Positions 25,598 to 34,792 of a stretch of 64,000 bases of DNA are shown here, in pieces. Under the pieces are notes generated by a model. It searched no databases and was not told the origin of the DNA. It saw only the letters and a program-made list of their open reading frames with translations. The stretch lies in assembly GCF_009674625.1 (NCBI RefSeq), contig NZ_WKJQ01000001.1, forward strand, positions 744,001 through 808,000, written 5' to 3'. Both the position numbers and the translations under genes were made by a program. The stretch comes from Haloferax marinum. Its GTDB lineage: Archaea > Halobacteriota > Halobacteria > Halobacteriales > Haloferacaceae. Each line of letters opens with the position of its first letter. Within the stretch, counting starts at the first letter, position 1.

Positions 25598-26134
25598 GTG
25601 GACGAGATAGCCGTCAGCACCGTCGTCTACCTGCCCCCCGAAGAGATATACGAGTTCCTCGTGGACTTTCCGCGATACGCAAACTACTCGAAGCATCTCC
25701 GAGAGGTCCGGAAGCTAGGCGACGGGTCCCCAGGGACCCGATACCGACTGTACTTCACGTGGTGGAAGTTGCACTACACCGCCGAGTCGAACGTGACGGA
25801 CGTGACGCCACCGACTCGTATCGACTGGAACATCACCAAAGATATCCACGCGGTCGGCCGGTGGCGAATCGAAGCGCTCGACGACCTTCCGGCCGACGCA
25901 CCCGACGACGCCGAGACTGCGTGTCGTGTCTTCTTCGAAGTCGAGTACGACCCGACAACCGTCTCTGCTGGAGATATCGACCTCCCGCGGTTCGTCTCGC
26001 TCAGCTGGGTCATCGAGAAGTTGAAACCGGTGTTGCAGACCGAAGCAGAGCGAATCGTCGAACGAATCGTCGCCGACATCGAAGGCCGCCCTCGACACGT
26101 CGACATCACGATTCACACCCAACCCGGCCGATGA
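25598..26134 (+). CDS. SRPBCC (START-like) family protein
   Basis: A 178-aa protein from the GTG at 25598, with a TTAG-type box (GGCTTAGTTTT, about 25567-25577) some 26 nt upstream, which fits a leaderless start. The N-terminus AVSTVVYLPPEEIYEFLVDFPRYANYSKHLREVR is the typical beta-alpha-alpha start of SRPBCC/polyketide-cyclase or coenzyme-Q-binding (Coq10-like) proteins. Later strands (TESNVTDVTPPTRIDWNITK-type) and a long C-terminal helix (LKPVLQTEAERIVERIVADI) complete the fold. It is predicted to bind a hydrophobic ligand in a deep pocket; the ligand is unknown. It is divergent from the uncharacterised gene at 24519-25484. Confidence 0.85.
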   Translation: MDEIAVSTVVYLPPEEIYEFLVDFPRYANYSKHLREVRKLGDGSPGTRYRLYFTWWKLHYTAESNVTDVTPPTRIDWNITKDIHAVGRWRIEALDDLPADAPDDAETACRVFFEVEYDPTTVSAGDIDLPRFVSLSWVIEKLKPVLQTEAERIVERIVADIEGRPRHVDITIHTQPGR

Positions 26135-26294
26135 ATCGGCCACTGCACCGTGTCGGCGGAGAGTCGCGGGAGCGGACACGCCCCGACTACGGGCGGGAAG
26201 GCGGTGAGGTATCGTACACCGTGCCGAGACCCGAAGGGAAATGCACATACGCGCCGGCAGTCGAACGGAGAGGTATGACAGGGGCTGGTCCAAC

Positions 26295-27632
26295 GTGCGC
26301 GTAATTATCGTCGGTGCCGGACAGGTCGGGTCGTCGATTGCAGCAGACTTGGACGCCACTCACGACGTCGTCGTCGTCGATTGTGACCCCGAACGGGTCG
26401 ACGAACTGAACTACTCGCTCGACGTGCTGGCCATTCACGGCAACGGGACTGCCGTCGAGACGCTCGAAGAGGCGGGCATCGAACAGGCCGATATGGTCAT
26501 CGCGTCCACGGACGACGACGAGACGAACATCGTCGTGTGTGCGACGGCCAAGGCCGTCTCGTCTGCCTTTACCATCGCTCGCGTCAAGAACACCGAGTAT
26601 CTCCGGACGTGGCAACACTCCGAGAAGGCCTTCGGTGTCGACTTCATGGTCTGTACGAACCTGCTGGCCGCAGAGTCTATCGTCCGGGTCGTCGGCCTCC
26701 CCGCGGCGCGTGACGTCGACCCGTTCGCCGGCGGGAAGGTGCAGATGGCCGAGTTCGAAATCGACGAAGAAAGTCCCGTTGCAGACCAGACCGTCAGCGA
26801 GGCAGACCGGTTCGACTCGCTGACCTTCGCCGCAATTCTCCGAGACGGTGCAGTGACGATACCGCGCGGTGATACCGTCATTCGCCCCGGAGACCGCGTC
26901 GTCGTCATCGGCAGTCCGCAGAGCGTCCAGGGGTTCGCAACCACCATCTCACCCGAAGAAGCGCCGGGGACCGCCGAAGAAGTCGTCATCGTCGGCGGCA
27001 GCGAAATCGGCTACCACGTCGCCCGCCTCCTCGAAGAACGCGGGTTCAAACCGCGACTGCTCGAACAGGACTCCGAGCGCGCTCGTGAACTCGCCGAGGA
27101 ACTTCCCAACACCATCGTCATGGAGAGCGACGCCACCGACATCGACTTCCTCGAACGGGAGTACATCGGCGACGCAGACCTGCTCGTCTCGGCGCTCGAC
27201 TCCGACGAGAAGAACTTGCTCGTCTCACTGCTCGCAGCGCGCCTCGGTGTCGAACGGACTGTCGCCGTCATCGACACCACGCCCTACGTCGAACTGTTCG
27301 AAGCAGTCGGCGTCGACGTGGGTGTGAGCCCGCGCGAAGTCGTCGCCGAAGAGATTACGCGATTCACCCGAGAGGGCGGCGCAGAGAACGTCGCACTCAT
27401 CGAGTCCGACAAAGCAGAGGTGCTCGAGATCGAAGTCGACACCAACAGCGTCCTCTCCGGGAAACCGATTCGCGAGTCGGTCGCTGCACTCCCGAAAGGC
27501 GTCGTCATCGGTGCGATTACACGAAACCGCGAGTTCGTCACACCCCGCGGTGACACCGTCATCGAACCCGGTGACCACGTCGTCGTCTTCGCCGACAGTT
27601 CTGTCGTCGGTGACGTCGCCCCGAAACTCTAG
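26295..27632 (+). CDS. trkA: TrkA-type K+ uptake regulator with two RCK modules, copy 1
   Basis: A 445-aa cytosolic regulator of Trk K+ channels, starting at the GTG of VRVIIVGAGQVGSSIAADLD. The frame upstream to 26241 is not typical. Two full RCK modules are visible: first Rossmann GAGQVG with acidic Asp at the end of strand 2, and second GGSEIGYHVARLLEERG. Each is followed by a TrkA_C domain (FEIDEESPVADQTVSEADRF... and LEIEVDTNSVLSGKPIRESV...). It would form a ring on TrkH and gate K+ flow in response to NAD(H) or nucleotide. The trkH gene starts 91 nt downstream. Confidence 0.92.
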   Translation: MRVIIVGAGQVGSSIAADLDATHDVVVVDCDPERVDELNYSLDVLAIHGNGTAVETLEEAGIEQADMVIASTDDDETNIVVCATAKAVSSAFTIARVKNTEYLRTWQHSEKAFGVDFMVCTNLLAAESIVRVVGLPAARDVDPFAGGKVQMAEFEIDEESPVADQTVSEADRFDSLTFAAILRDGAVTIPRGDTVIRPGDRVVVIGSPQSVQGFATTISPEEAPGTAEEVVIVGGSEIGYHVARLLEERGFKPRLLEQDSERARELAEELPNTIVMESDATDIDFLEREYIGDADLLVSALDSDEKNLLVSLLAARLGVERTVAVIDTTPYVELFEAVGVDVGVSPREVVAEEITRFTREGGAENVALIESDKAEVLEIEVDTNSVLSGKPIRESVAALPKGVVIGAITRNREFVTPRGDTVIEPGDHVVVFADSSVVGDVAPKL

Positions 27633-27723
27633 GCTGAGACACCAGCCACCACGTCACACGGTCTCCCACGCAGTCGCGAACCCGAACAGGCAAGAACCCT
27701 GCGTCCGGAACGTTCGTTCACGG

Positions 27724-29328
27724 ATGAAACTGCGCGTCGATTACAAAGCAAGCCTTCGTCTCGTGGGGACAGTCTTGAAGTATCTCGCAGTCCCCCTCTG
27801 TTTTCCCCTCGTCGTCGCGCTGTACTACGGTGAGTCGGTGATTCCGTTCGTCGTCACCATGGCGGTCACGGTTCTCGTCGGGATGGGACTCGAACGCCTC
27901 GCCGAAGACCCCGACATCGGCGCACGAGAGGGATTCTTGATGGTCGCAGCGACCTGGTTCGCGGTGACACTCGTCGGTGCGATTCCGTTCCTCATCGAAG
28001 CCCACGGCGTCCCCTTCGTGATGGCGGCACTCCACCCCGAATCGACTCTCGGGAACCCCGCAAACGCGCTGTTCGAAACGATGAGCGGCTTTACCACCAC
28101 CGGGGCGACGGTGCTCGGCGATATCTCGTTCGAGTCGCACTCTCGCAGCATCATGATGTGGCGACAGCTCACCCAGTGGCTCGGCGGGATGGGTATCGTC
28201 GTCCTCGCGGTGGCGATTCTCCCCGAACTGTCGGTCGGTGGTGCCCAACTGATGGACGCCGAGGCTCCCGGCCCTGGAATCGAGAAACTCACGCCGCGAA
28301 TCGCCGAGACGGCACGCGCTCTCTGGGGTGCGTACCTCGGACTGACCGTCCTCGAAATCGTCCTCCTGTACGGCCTCCACGTCACGGGCAACGCGCCCAA
28401 TATGGACGTGTACAACGCCATCGCACACGGGTTGACGACGATGCCGACTGGGGGGTTCTCGCCAGAAGCACGGAGTATCGAGGCGTTCTCTGCGGCCGCC
28501 CAGTGGGTCATCGTCCCCTTCATGGTTGCCGCCGGGACCAACTTCGCGCTGTTCTGGCACGTGCTGACGGGCGACCCGAAGCGTCTCGTCCGCGACACGG
28601 AGTTCAAGTCCTATCTCGGCATCATCGGCGTCATCTCGGCCATCCTCGCAGGAGTGCTCTTCTTGGGAGACGGCCTGGCGTCCGCCGCACCGGCGGCCGG
28701 GACGTTCGACCAAACGTACCTCGAAACGGTCCAGACGGCCATCGTCGGCAACGTCGAACCGTCGCTCCGTCAGTCGATATTCCAGGTGGTGTCTATCGTC
28801 ACCACCACTGGCTACGCGAGCATGGACTTCAACGCGTGGAGCGCACCGACCCAGTATGGACTGCTCTTTGCGATGTTCATCGGTGGGTCTGCGGGGTCCA
28901 CCGGTGGGGCAATCAAAATCGTCCGCTGGTACGTCATCCTGAAGTCGCTCCGCCGGGAGTTGTTCACCACCGCCCACCCCGAGGCGATTCGCCCCGTCAG
29001 ACTCGCCGGACGCGCCGTCGACGAACGCGCTATCCGCGGTATCTACGCTTTCACGCTCTTGTATCTCGTGATGTTCTTCGTCTCCACCGGCCTGCTCCAC
29101 CTCGACGCTGCCCGTATCGGCTTCGAACTGAGCGTCCTGGAGTCGATGAGCGCCGTCGCCGCGACGCTCGGGAACGTCGGGCCGGGGTTCGGCGTCGTCG
29201 GCCCGATGGGGAGCTATCTCGACTTCTCGAACAGTTCGAAACTCTGGATGGTCCTCCTGATGTGGATGGGCCGACTGGAGATTCTCCCCGTCTTCGTCCT
29301 CTTCACGCCCGAGTACTGGCGTCGATAA
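27724..29328 (+). CDS. trkH: TrkH-type K+ transporter, copy 1
   Basis: A 534-aa integral membrane protein of the TrkH/KtrB superfamily. The start is MKLRVDYKASLRLVGTVLKY; the longer frame from 27511 runs over the end of trkA and is not real. The pore-loop motif SGFTTTGATVL, the segments TMPTGGFSPEARSI and TTTGYASMDF and the following WSAPTQYG region show the fourfold P-loop pattern typical of K+-selective TrkH. Around ten to twelve TM helices are expected. It should pair with the TrkA ring encoded just upstream to take up K+, the main compatible cation of the cytosol in salt-in haloarchaea. Confidence 0.92.
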   Translation: MKLRVDYKASLRLVGTVLKYLAVPLCFPLVVALYYGESVIPFVVTMAVTVLVGMGLERLAEDPDIGAREGFLMVAATWFAVTLVGAIPFLIEAHGVPFVMAALHPESTLGNPANALFETMSGFTTTGATVLGDISFESHSRSIMMWRQLTQWLGGMGIVVLAVAILPELSVGGAQLMDAEAPGPGIEKLTPRIAETARALWGAYLGLTVLEIVLLYGLHVTGNAPNMDVYNAIAHGLTTMPTGGFSPEARSIEAFSAAAQWVIVPFMVAAGTNFALFWHVLTGDPKRLVRDTEFKSYLGIIGVISAILAGVLFLGDGLASAAPAAGTFDQTYLETVQTAIVGNVEPSLRQSIFQVVSIVTTTGYASMDFNAWSAPTQYGLLFAMFIGGSAGSTGGAIKIVRWYVILKSLRRELFTTAHPEAIRPVRLAGRAVDERAIRGIYAFTLLYLVMFFVSTGLLHLDAARIGFELSVLESMSAVAATLGNVGPGFGVVGPMGSYLDFSNSSKLWMVLLMWMGRLEILPVFVLFTPEYWRR

Positions 29329-29450
29329 CCGTCGGACGGGCCACCGGTCGGACCTCGTTTTAGCTGGTGTCCAACCTGTCGCCGGAGTACAAATGTTGAT
29401 GGGAGTGGTACGACACTCCAGAGTATGGAACGGAAGCGAGGGAGTCAGCA

Positions 29451-30788
29451 GTGCGCGTAGTCATCGTTGGCGCAGGAGAAGTCGGTTCGAACATCGCATC
29501 GAGCCTCGCAGATGCACACGACGTCGTCGTCGTCGACGTCGACGCCGACCGCGTCGAGGAACTGAACTACTCACTTGACGTGCTGGCGATACAGGGCGAC
29601 GGAGCGTCCATCGAGACGTTAGAGGAAGCGGGCGTGGGGGACGCAGACCTCCTCATCGCCAGCACCGACCACGACGAGACGAATCTCGCGACCTGCGGGA
29701 CGTCGAAGGTACTCGGAGAGGCGTTCACCATCGCGCGGGTCAAACAGGTCGGCTTTCTCCGGACGTGGGAGCGAACCTCCAGCGCGTTCGGCGTCGATTT
29801 CATGGTCTGTTCGAACCTGCTCACCGCAGAGGACATCGTCCAGATTATCGGCCTCCCTGCCGCCGTCGACGTCGAGTGGTTCGCAAACGGCCTCGTCCAG
29901 ATGGCCGAGTTCGAACTCGGCCCGGACAGTCCCCTCGTCGGCCAAACCGTCAGCGAGGCCGACCAGTTCGAGTTTCTCACGTTCGCCGCAGTTCTCCGGA
30001 ACGGCGACGTCGAGTTGGCCCGCGGTGACAGCACACTCGCCGCCGGTGAACGTGTCGTCGTCATCGGACCGCCGGAGCGCGTCCACCAGTTCGCCCTGAC
30101 CGCCTCGCCCGCAGCAGCGTCCGACGACACGGAGAGCGTCTTCGTCGTCGGTGGTGGCGAAATCGGCTACCAGACTGCCCGGTTGCTCCAAGAGCGGGGC
30201 ATCAACCCCCGACTCATCGAAGAAGACCCCGAGCGCGCTCGCGAAGTCGCCGAGTCACTGTCGAAGACACTCGTCTTGCAGTTCGACGCCACCGACACCG
30301 ACGCACTCGAACGGGAGAACTTCGACAGCGCAGACGCCGTCGTCGCCGCACTCGAAAGCGACCAAGAGAACCTGCTCGTCTCGCTGCTCGCCAAGCGGTT
30401 GGGAGTCAAACAGACGATTGCCGTGGTCGAGACCGGCGAGTACCGCGACGTGTTCGAGGCGGTCGGCGTCGACGTCGCGGTCAACCCGCGCGTCGTGACC
30501 GCCGAAGAGATAACTCGAATCACGCGCGAGGAGACCACCGAGAAACTCACCTTTATCGAAGACGACCGGGCCGAAGTCATCGAAGTCGAAGTCAGCCCAG
30601 ACAGTGCACTCGCTGGGGTGCCGATTCGTGAGTCGATACCGAAGCTACCGGCCGGTGTCGTCGTCGGTGCAATCGCCAGACAGAGAGACCTCGTGTCGCC
30701 TCGGGGTGATACAGTCATCGAGGTCGGAGACCACGTCGTCCTCTTCGTCGATGCGGCCATCGCCGAGGAAATCACCGCCGCAATCTGA
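29451..30788 (+). CDS. trkA: TrkA-type K+ uptake regulator with two RCK modules, copy 2
   Basis: A 445-aa paralogue of TrkA copy 1, equal in length and architecture: GAGEVGSNIASSL first Rossmann motif, GGGEIGYQTARLLQERG second, and a TrkA_C domain after each (ELGPDSPLVGQTVSEADQF... and VSPDSALAGVPIRESIP). The GTG start gives VRVVIVGAGEVG, with a TATA-like CGTTTTAGC upstream (about 29356-29364). It follows trkH copy 1 by 122 nt and faces trkH copy 2 (convergent). It may serve either TrkH; the two TrkA proteins could also mix in one ring. Confidence 0.92.
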   Translation: MRVVIVGAGEVGSNIASSLADAHDVVVVDVDADRVEELNYSLDVLAIQGDGASIETLEEAGVGDADLLIASTDHDETNLATCGTSKVLGEAFTIARVKQVGFLRTWERTSSAFGVDFMVCSNLLTAEDIVQIIGLPAAVDVEWFANGLVQMAEFELGPDSPLVGQTVSEADQFEFLTFAAVLRNGDVELARGDSTLAAGERVVVIGPPERVHQFALTASPAAASDDTESVFVVGGGEIGYQTARLLQERGINPRLIEEDPERAREVAESLSKTLVLQFDATDTDALERENFDSADAVVAALESDQENLLVSLLAKRLGVKQTIAVVETGEYRDVFEAVGVDVAVNPRVVTAEEITRITREETTEKLTFIEDDRAEVIEVEVSPDSALAGVPIRESIPKLPAGVVVGAIARQRDLVSPRGDTVIEVGDHVVLFVDAAIAEEITAAI

Positions 30789-30838
30789 CGGGGGAATCGG
30801 CCGTCGCCGTCGATAGGGGTCTCGACTCGGTACGTCTC

Positions 30839-32383
30839 TCACGCCCGCCAGTACGACGGCGTGAGGATGATGAGCACCGAGAGAATCTCCAGTCGGCCGA
30901 TCCACATCAGAAAGACCATGTAGAGTTTCGCCGCGTTCGAAAACGGCAGGAAGTTGTTCATCGGCCCGGCGACACCGACACCGGGGCCGATGTTGCCGAG
31001 GGTGGCGATGGCGACGCCGACTGCTTCGATGCCGGAGAGTTCGAGGCCGATTCGGAGGCTATCGAGGTAGATGAGCACCGTCGAGACGGCGAAGATAGCG
31101 AGGAACGTCATGGTGAAGACGAACAGGCCACGAATCGTCGATTCGTCGATGACCTCGTCGGCGAGGCGAACCGGTCGCACTGCGTCCGGGTGGACCGAGG
31201 TGAATAGCTCTCGAACTGCCGTTTTCTTGATGAGATACCAGCGGATTATCTTGACCGACCCGGCCGCAGACCCTGCCGACCCACCGAGGAACATCGCGAG
31301 GAGGAGAACGACCTGCGCCGACTGGTCCCACGTGTTGAAGTCCATGCTGGCGTAGCCAGTCGTCGTCACGATTGCCACCGTCTGGAAGACGGCCTGCCGG
31401 AGTGAGTGTTCGACGTTCCCTGGAATCGGGTCGACGTTCGTCGGGACGACGTCGAGTCCGAGACCAGTAAACAGCAGTGCGGTGAGAACCACGCTCACCA
31501 CGGCCATCATCGTGAGGTACGACCGGAACTCCGCGTTGTCGGTCAGTCGTCTGGGTTCGCCCGCGAGGACGTACCAGAACAGCGCGAAGTTAGTCCCGGC
31601 GACGACCATGAAGATAGTAATTGCCCACTGTATCGCCGGTGAGAAGGCTTCGACGCTCCGTGCTTCCGGCGAGAATCCGCCCGTCGGGAGCGTCGTCAGC
31701 GCGTGCGCGATGGCGTTGTAGAAGTCCATGTTCGGTGCCACCCCGGCGAGATGGAGACCGTAGTAGACGACGACGGCGGCGACGGTGAAGGCGGCGTAGA
31801 TTTGCCAGAGCGCACGGGCCGTGTCACGAATCCGAGGCGTCAGTTTCTCTATCGACAGCCCCGGTGCTTCCTGGTCGATGACCTGTGCGCCACCGACCGA
31901 CAGTTCGGGGAGAATCGCCACCATCAGGACGATGATACCCATCCCGCCGAGCCACTGGGTCACCTGCCGCCACATCAGAATCGACCGCGAGTGCTGGTCG
32001 AACGAAATCTCACCGAGCACTGTCGCTCCCGTCGTCGTAAAGCCGCTCATACTCTCGAACAGCGCGTTGACCGGGGTTGCGACGGTTCCCTGTCCGGCGA
32101 CGAGGTACGGAATCATCCCCACGAGCGGGACGGCAAGCCACGTCAGACTCACCAACAAGAACGCCTCGCGGTGTCCGAGGTCGGGGTCGGTCCGGAGTCG
32201 TTCGAGTCCGACGCCGACGACCAACATCACAGCCATCGCGACGAGGAACGGGATGGGGCTCTCACCGTAGTAGAGGGCGACTGCGATGGGCAACAGTGGC
32301 GGGAGTGCCATATACTTGAGGACGGAGCCCAGAAAGCCCAGACTCGTCCGGTAATCGACGACCGTTTTGAAGTTCGCGTTCAT
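30839..32383 (-). CDS. trkH: TrkH-type K+ transporter, copy 2
   Basis: A 514-aa TrkH paralogue from the ATG of MNANFKTVVDYRTSLGFLG. A GTG four codons upstream (32395) is the alternative start; GAGG just before the ATG may act as ribosome-binding site. The same pore motifs occur: SGFTTTGATVL, LPTGGFSPEARSV and TTTGYASMDF. The order of P-loops matches copy 1, so it is probably functional. It is transcribed away from the APC gene and toward trkA copy 2. Confidence 0.92.
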   Translation of the reverse strand: MNANFKTVVDYRTSLGFLGSVLKYMALPPLLPIAVALYYGESPIPFLVAMAVMLVVGVGLERLRTDPDLGHREAFLLVSLTWLAVPLVGMIPYLVAGQGTVATPVNALFESMSGFTTTGATVLGEISFDQHSRSILMWRQVTQWLGGMGIIVLMVAILPELSVGGAQVIDQEAPGLSIEKLTPRIRDTARALWQIYAAFTVAAVVVYYGLHLAGVAPNMDFYNAIAHALTTLPTGGFSPEARSVEAFSPAIQWAITIFMVVAGTNFALFWYVLAGEPRRLTDNAEFRSYLTMMAVVSVVLTALLFTGLGLDVVPTNVDPIPGNVEHSLRQAVFQTVAIVTTTGYASMDFNTWDQSAQVVLLLAMFLGGSAGSAAGSVKIIRWYLIKKTAVRELFTSVHPDAVRPVRLADEVIDESTIRGLFVFTMTFLAIFAVSTVLIYLDSLRIGLELSGIEAVGVAIATLGNIGPGVGVAGPMNNFLPFSNAAKLYMVFLMWIGRLEILSVLIILTPSYWRA

Positions 32384-32536
32384 CCTCGTGTTCACGTCTC
32401 ACAAAAAGTAGCAAGCATATGATTCCTTAGGTAGTCAGACGGCGACAGTTCGAGGGCAGGCCAGTTGCGCGTGAGGACCGCCACCACCCGGCAGGAATCT
32501 GACCCGACCTTTATCAGCGTGGATACTGTTGTCGAA

Positions 32537-32544
32537 TTTATATA
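32537..32544 (+). promoter_or_regulatory. TATA box of the APC transporter gene
   Basis: TTTATATA, centred about 50 nt before the GTG at 32589, predicts transcription from about 32567 with a ~22-nt leader. GAGAGGGG (about 32576-32583) lies shortly before the start and could serve as Shine-Dalgarno. The gene start is therefore taken at 32589, not the TTG at 32529 that opens the frame. Confidence 0.55.
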
Positions 32545-32588
32545 CGCATGACAACTCGACAACTGGCTGGTGTCGAGAGGGGTACGAC

Positions 32589-33974
32589 GTGAGTCATTCC
32601 GGTGGACGCGAACCGTCGGTAAGCCTGAGCCTCTTAGACGCGACGATGGTCGGCATCGGCGCGATGATTGGTGCCGGTATCTTCGTGTTGACAGGGCTGG
32701 CCGTCGACATCTCGGGGCCTGCCGCAATCGTCGCGTTCGCACTCAACGGTGGGGTCACGACTTTCACGGCGCTATCGTACGCAGAGTTAGCCTCTGCAAT
32801 CCCCCGGAATGGGGGCGGTTACGCGTACGTCCGAGAGGTGTTTTCGGCACCCGTCGCGTTCGTCATGGGGTGGACACGGTGGTTCACCTACATGATTGCC
32901 GGGTCGCTGTACGCACTCGGATTCGCGTCGAACTTCCTCGAATTCGGCCACATCTACGGGTACACCCTCCCCGGACCGCCGGTGTTGTACGCACTCGGGG
33001 CCGTCGTGTCACTCGTCGCACTCAACGCGCTCTCGACGGAGGCGTCGGGGCGGGGTGAGACGGCGATTACGCTCGTCAAAATCGCTATCCTCGCCGTCTT
33101 CGTCGCGTTCGGTCTCACGGCGACGCGAGTCGAGGAGTTCGACCCGCTCTTCACCAACGGTCCGCTCGCGGTGTTGCCGGCGATGGGCCTGACGTTCATC
33201 GCCTTTCAGGGCTACGACCTCATCGCGACGGTCACCGAGGAAGTCGAGAATCCGAGGGTGAACATTCCTCGTGCGATTTTGCTGTCGGTGCTCGTCACCG
33301 TCGTCGTCTACCTCCTCGTCGTCTTCGTCGCCATCGGGACGCTCGGCGCAGAGGACCTCGCGGGTGCGGGTGAGACGGCCATCGCACAGGCCGCAGAAGG
33401 ATTCATGCCGACGTTCCCGATAATCGGCTCGGGGGCCTCGCTGATCGCCTTCGGGGCGGTGTTCTCGACGATATCCGCGCTCAACGCCGTCGTCATCGGG
33501 TCCTCACGGGTCGCGTTCGCGATGGGCCGTGAACGACAGTTGCCCGCCCAACTCGGGCGGTTCCACCACCGATACGGGACGCCACTCGTGGCGATTCTCG
33601 CCTCTGCGGTGGTGATGCTCATCGCCGTCGTCGTCGTCCCCATCCGCATCGTCGGGAATCTGGCGAGTCTGTTCTCGCTGCTTGGGTTCATCATCGTCAA
33701 CTACGCGTTGATTCGACTCCGCCGCCGGCAACCCGACCTCCAGCGACCGTTCGAGGTGCCGCTGTATCCGGTGACGCCGATTCTCGGCATCGCCTGTAAC
33801 GTGCTCCTCGGGTTGTTCATCGACCCGTTCACGTGGGCGCTGGCACTCGGCTGGTTGCTCTTCGGCGGCGGCGTCTACCTCCTGTTGTCCCGGCGGGACG
33901 ACATCGGTGCACCCAGTCGACCGGAGATTCAGGAACCAGAGCCAATCCAATCGTCCGAAGGAGACGACGACTGA
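32589..33974 (+). CDS. APC-family amino acid/cation transporter
   Basis: A 461-aa transporter of the APC superfamily with about 12 TM helices, started at the GTG of VSHSGGREPSVSLSLLDATM. The LGDATMVGIGAMIGAGIFVLTG type first helix (unwound GAGIF segment) and PRNGGGYAYVREVFSAP are family marks for substrate-binding amino-acid transporters and for the related KimA-like K+ importers. The C-terminal 30 residues are hydrophilic and acidic. The next gene, 86 nt downstream in the same direction, encodes a TrkA/RCK-type regulator, which is unusual for a plain amino-acid transporter. The substrate cannot be read from sequence. Confidence 0.87.
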   Translation: MSHSGGREPSVSLSLLDATMVGIGAMIGAGIFVLTGLAVDISGPAAIVAFALNGGVTTFTALSYAELASAIPRNGGGYAYVREVFSAPVAFVMGWTRWFTYMIAGSLYALGFASNFLEFGHIYGYTLPGPPVLYALGAVVSLVALNALSTEASGRGETAITLVKIAILAVFVAFGLTATRVEEFDPLFTNGPLAVLPAMGLTFIAFQGYDLIATVTEEVENPRVNIPRAILLSVLVTVVVYLLVVFVAIGTLGAEDLAGAGETAIAQAAEGFMPTFPIIGSGASLIAFGAVFSTISALNAVVIGSSRVAFAMGRERQLPAQLGRFHHRYGTPLVAILASAVVMLIAVVVVPIRIVGNLASLFSLLGFIIVNYALIRLRRRQPDLQRPFEVPLYPVTPILGIACNVLLGLFIDPFTWALALGWLLFGGGVYLLLSRRDDIGAPSRPEIQEPEPIQSSEGDDD

Positions 33975-34060
33975 GACGATGCGAGAATCACTCGAAGACG
34001 GACGACACGACCGAACACACCACCGAGACGACTACCACACATCCACACGAACATCCACCC

Positions 34061-34723
34061 ATGTCTGAACCAGTAACACACGACTTACGCGTCATCGTCG
34101 CCGGCGGCGGTGAGATGGGCGTCCGAACGGCAGAACTCTTAGACGACCGCGGGCACGACGTCGTCATCGTCGAATCCGACCCCGAACGCTGTGATGAGCT
34201 CGCAGACCGCTACATCGCCACCATAATCGAGGGTGACGCCTCTCGACCGGAGACACTCAGACAGGCACAACCGGAGCGAAGCGACGTCGTCGCCGCACTC
34301 ACCGACGACGAGACCACCAACTTCGCCATCTGTATGGCCGCCCAGCGGATGTCGGACGTTCGGACCGTGATGCGCATCACCGAGACGGCAGACGAACTCT
34401 ACGAGGAGTTCGTCGATGGCCTCGTCTTCCCGGAGCGACTCGGTGCTCGCGCCGCGACGAACGAAATCGCCAACGGCGGCGTCAGAACTATCGAAGACAT
34501 CGGCGGGAGTGTCGAAGTCGTCGAAGTCGAAGTCGCCGAAGACGCCCCAGTCGCTGGCAAGCGATTAGACGAGGTTCGACTCCCGCGCGGGAGTCTCATC
34601 ATCGTCGACTATCGAGGCGACAGACTCGGTGGGCCAGACACTGTCCTCGAAGCGGGCCATCGCTACGTCCTCGCCGTCGAGTCGCCCGTCGCTGACGAAG
34701 TGATGAACCTGTTCAGGGGGTAG
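34061..34723 (+). CDS. TrkA-like RCK regulator adjacent to the APC transporter
   Basis: A 220-aa protein starting at MSEPVTHDLRVIVAGGGEMG. It has one Rossmann RCK_N domain (GGGEMGVRTAELLDDRGHDVVIVESD) and one TrkA_C domain (VEVEVAEDAPVAGKRLDEVRLPRGSLI), unlike the double-length TrkA proteins at 26.3 and 29.5 kb. It is the size of KtrA/KtrC-type subunits. The TrkA_C fold is known to bind c-di-AMP in bacteria, and haloarchaea make c-di-AMP. An upstream open extension (33833-34060) reads Thr/His/Arg-rich and is not considered coding. Confidence 0.9.
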   Translation: MSEPVTHDLRVIVAGGGEMGVRTAELLDDRGHDVVIVESDPERCDELADRYIATIIEGDASRPETLRQAQPERSDVVAALTDDETTNFAICMAAQRMSDVRTVMRITETADELYEEFVDGLVFPERLGARAATNEIANGGVRTIEDIGGSVEVVEVEVAEDAPVAGKRLDEVRLPRGSLIIVDYRGDRLGGPDTVLEAGHRYVLAVESPVADEVMNLFRG

Positions 34724-34792
34724 TCTCTCTGTCGGAGTTTGAGTCGTCAATTCCCTGAAGACTTATTCTGGACCGCGGTCCGAGTTCGAACG

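Noticed and set aside
27718..29100. Antisense ORFs in the trk locus and in the alpha-glucosidase (27718-29100, 45562-46743)
   Set aside because: Both lie wholly opposite clear TrkH and GH13 genes with intact motifs.
33833..34060. N-terminal extension of the RCK regulator at 34061
   Set aside because: It overlaps the APC gene's end and reads Thr/His/Arg-rich without homology; the ATG at 34061 gives the normal RCK start.
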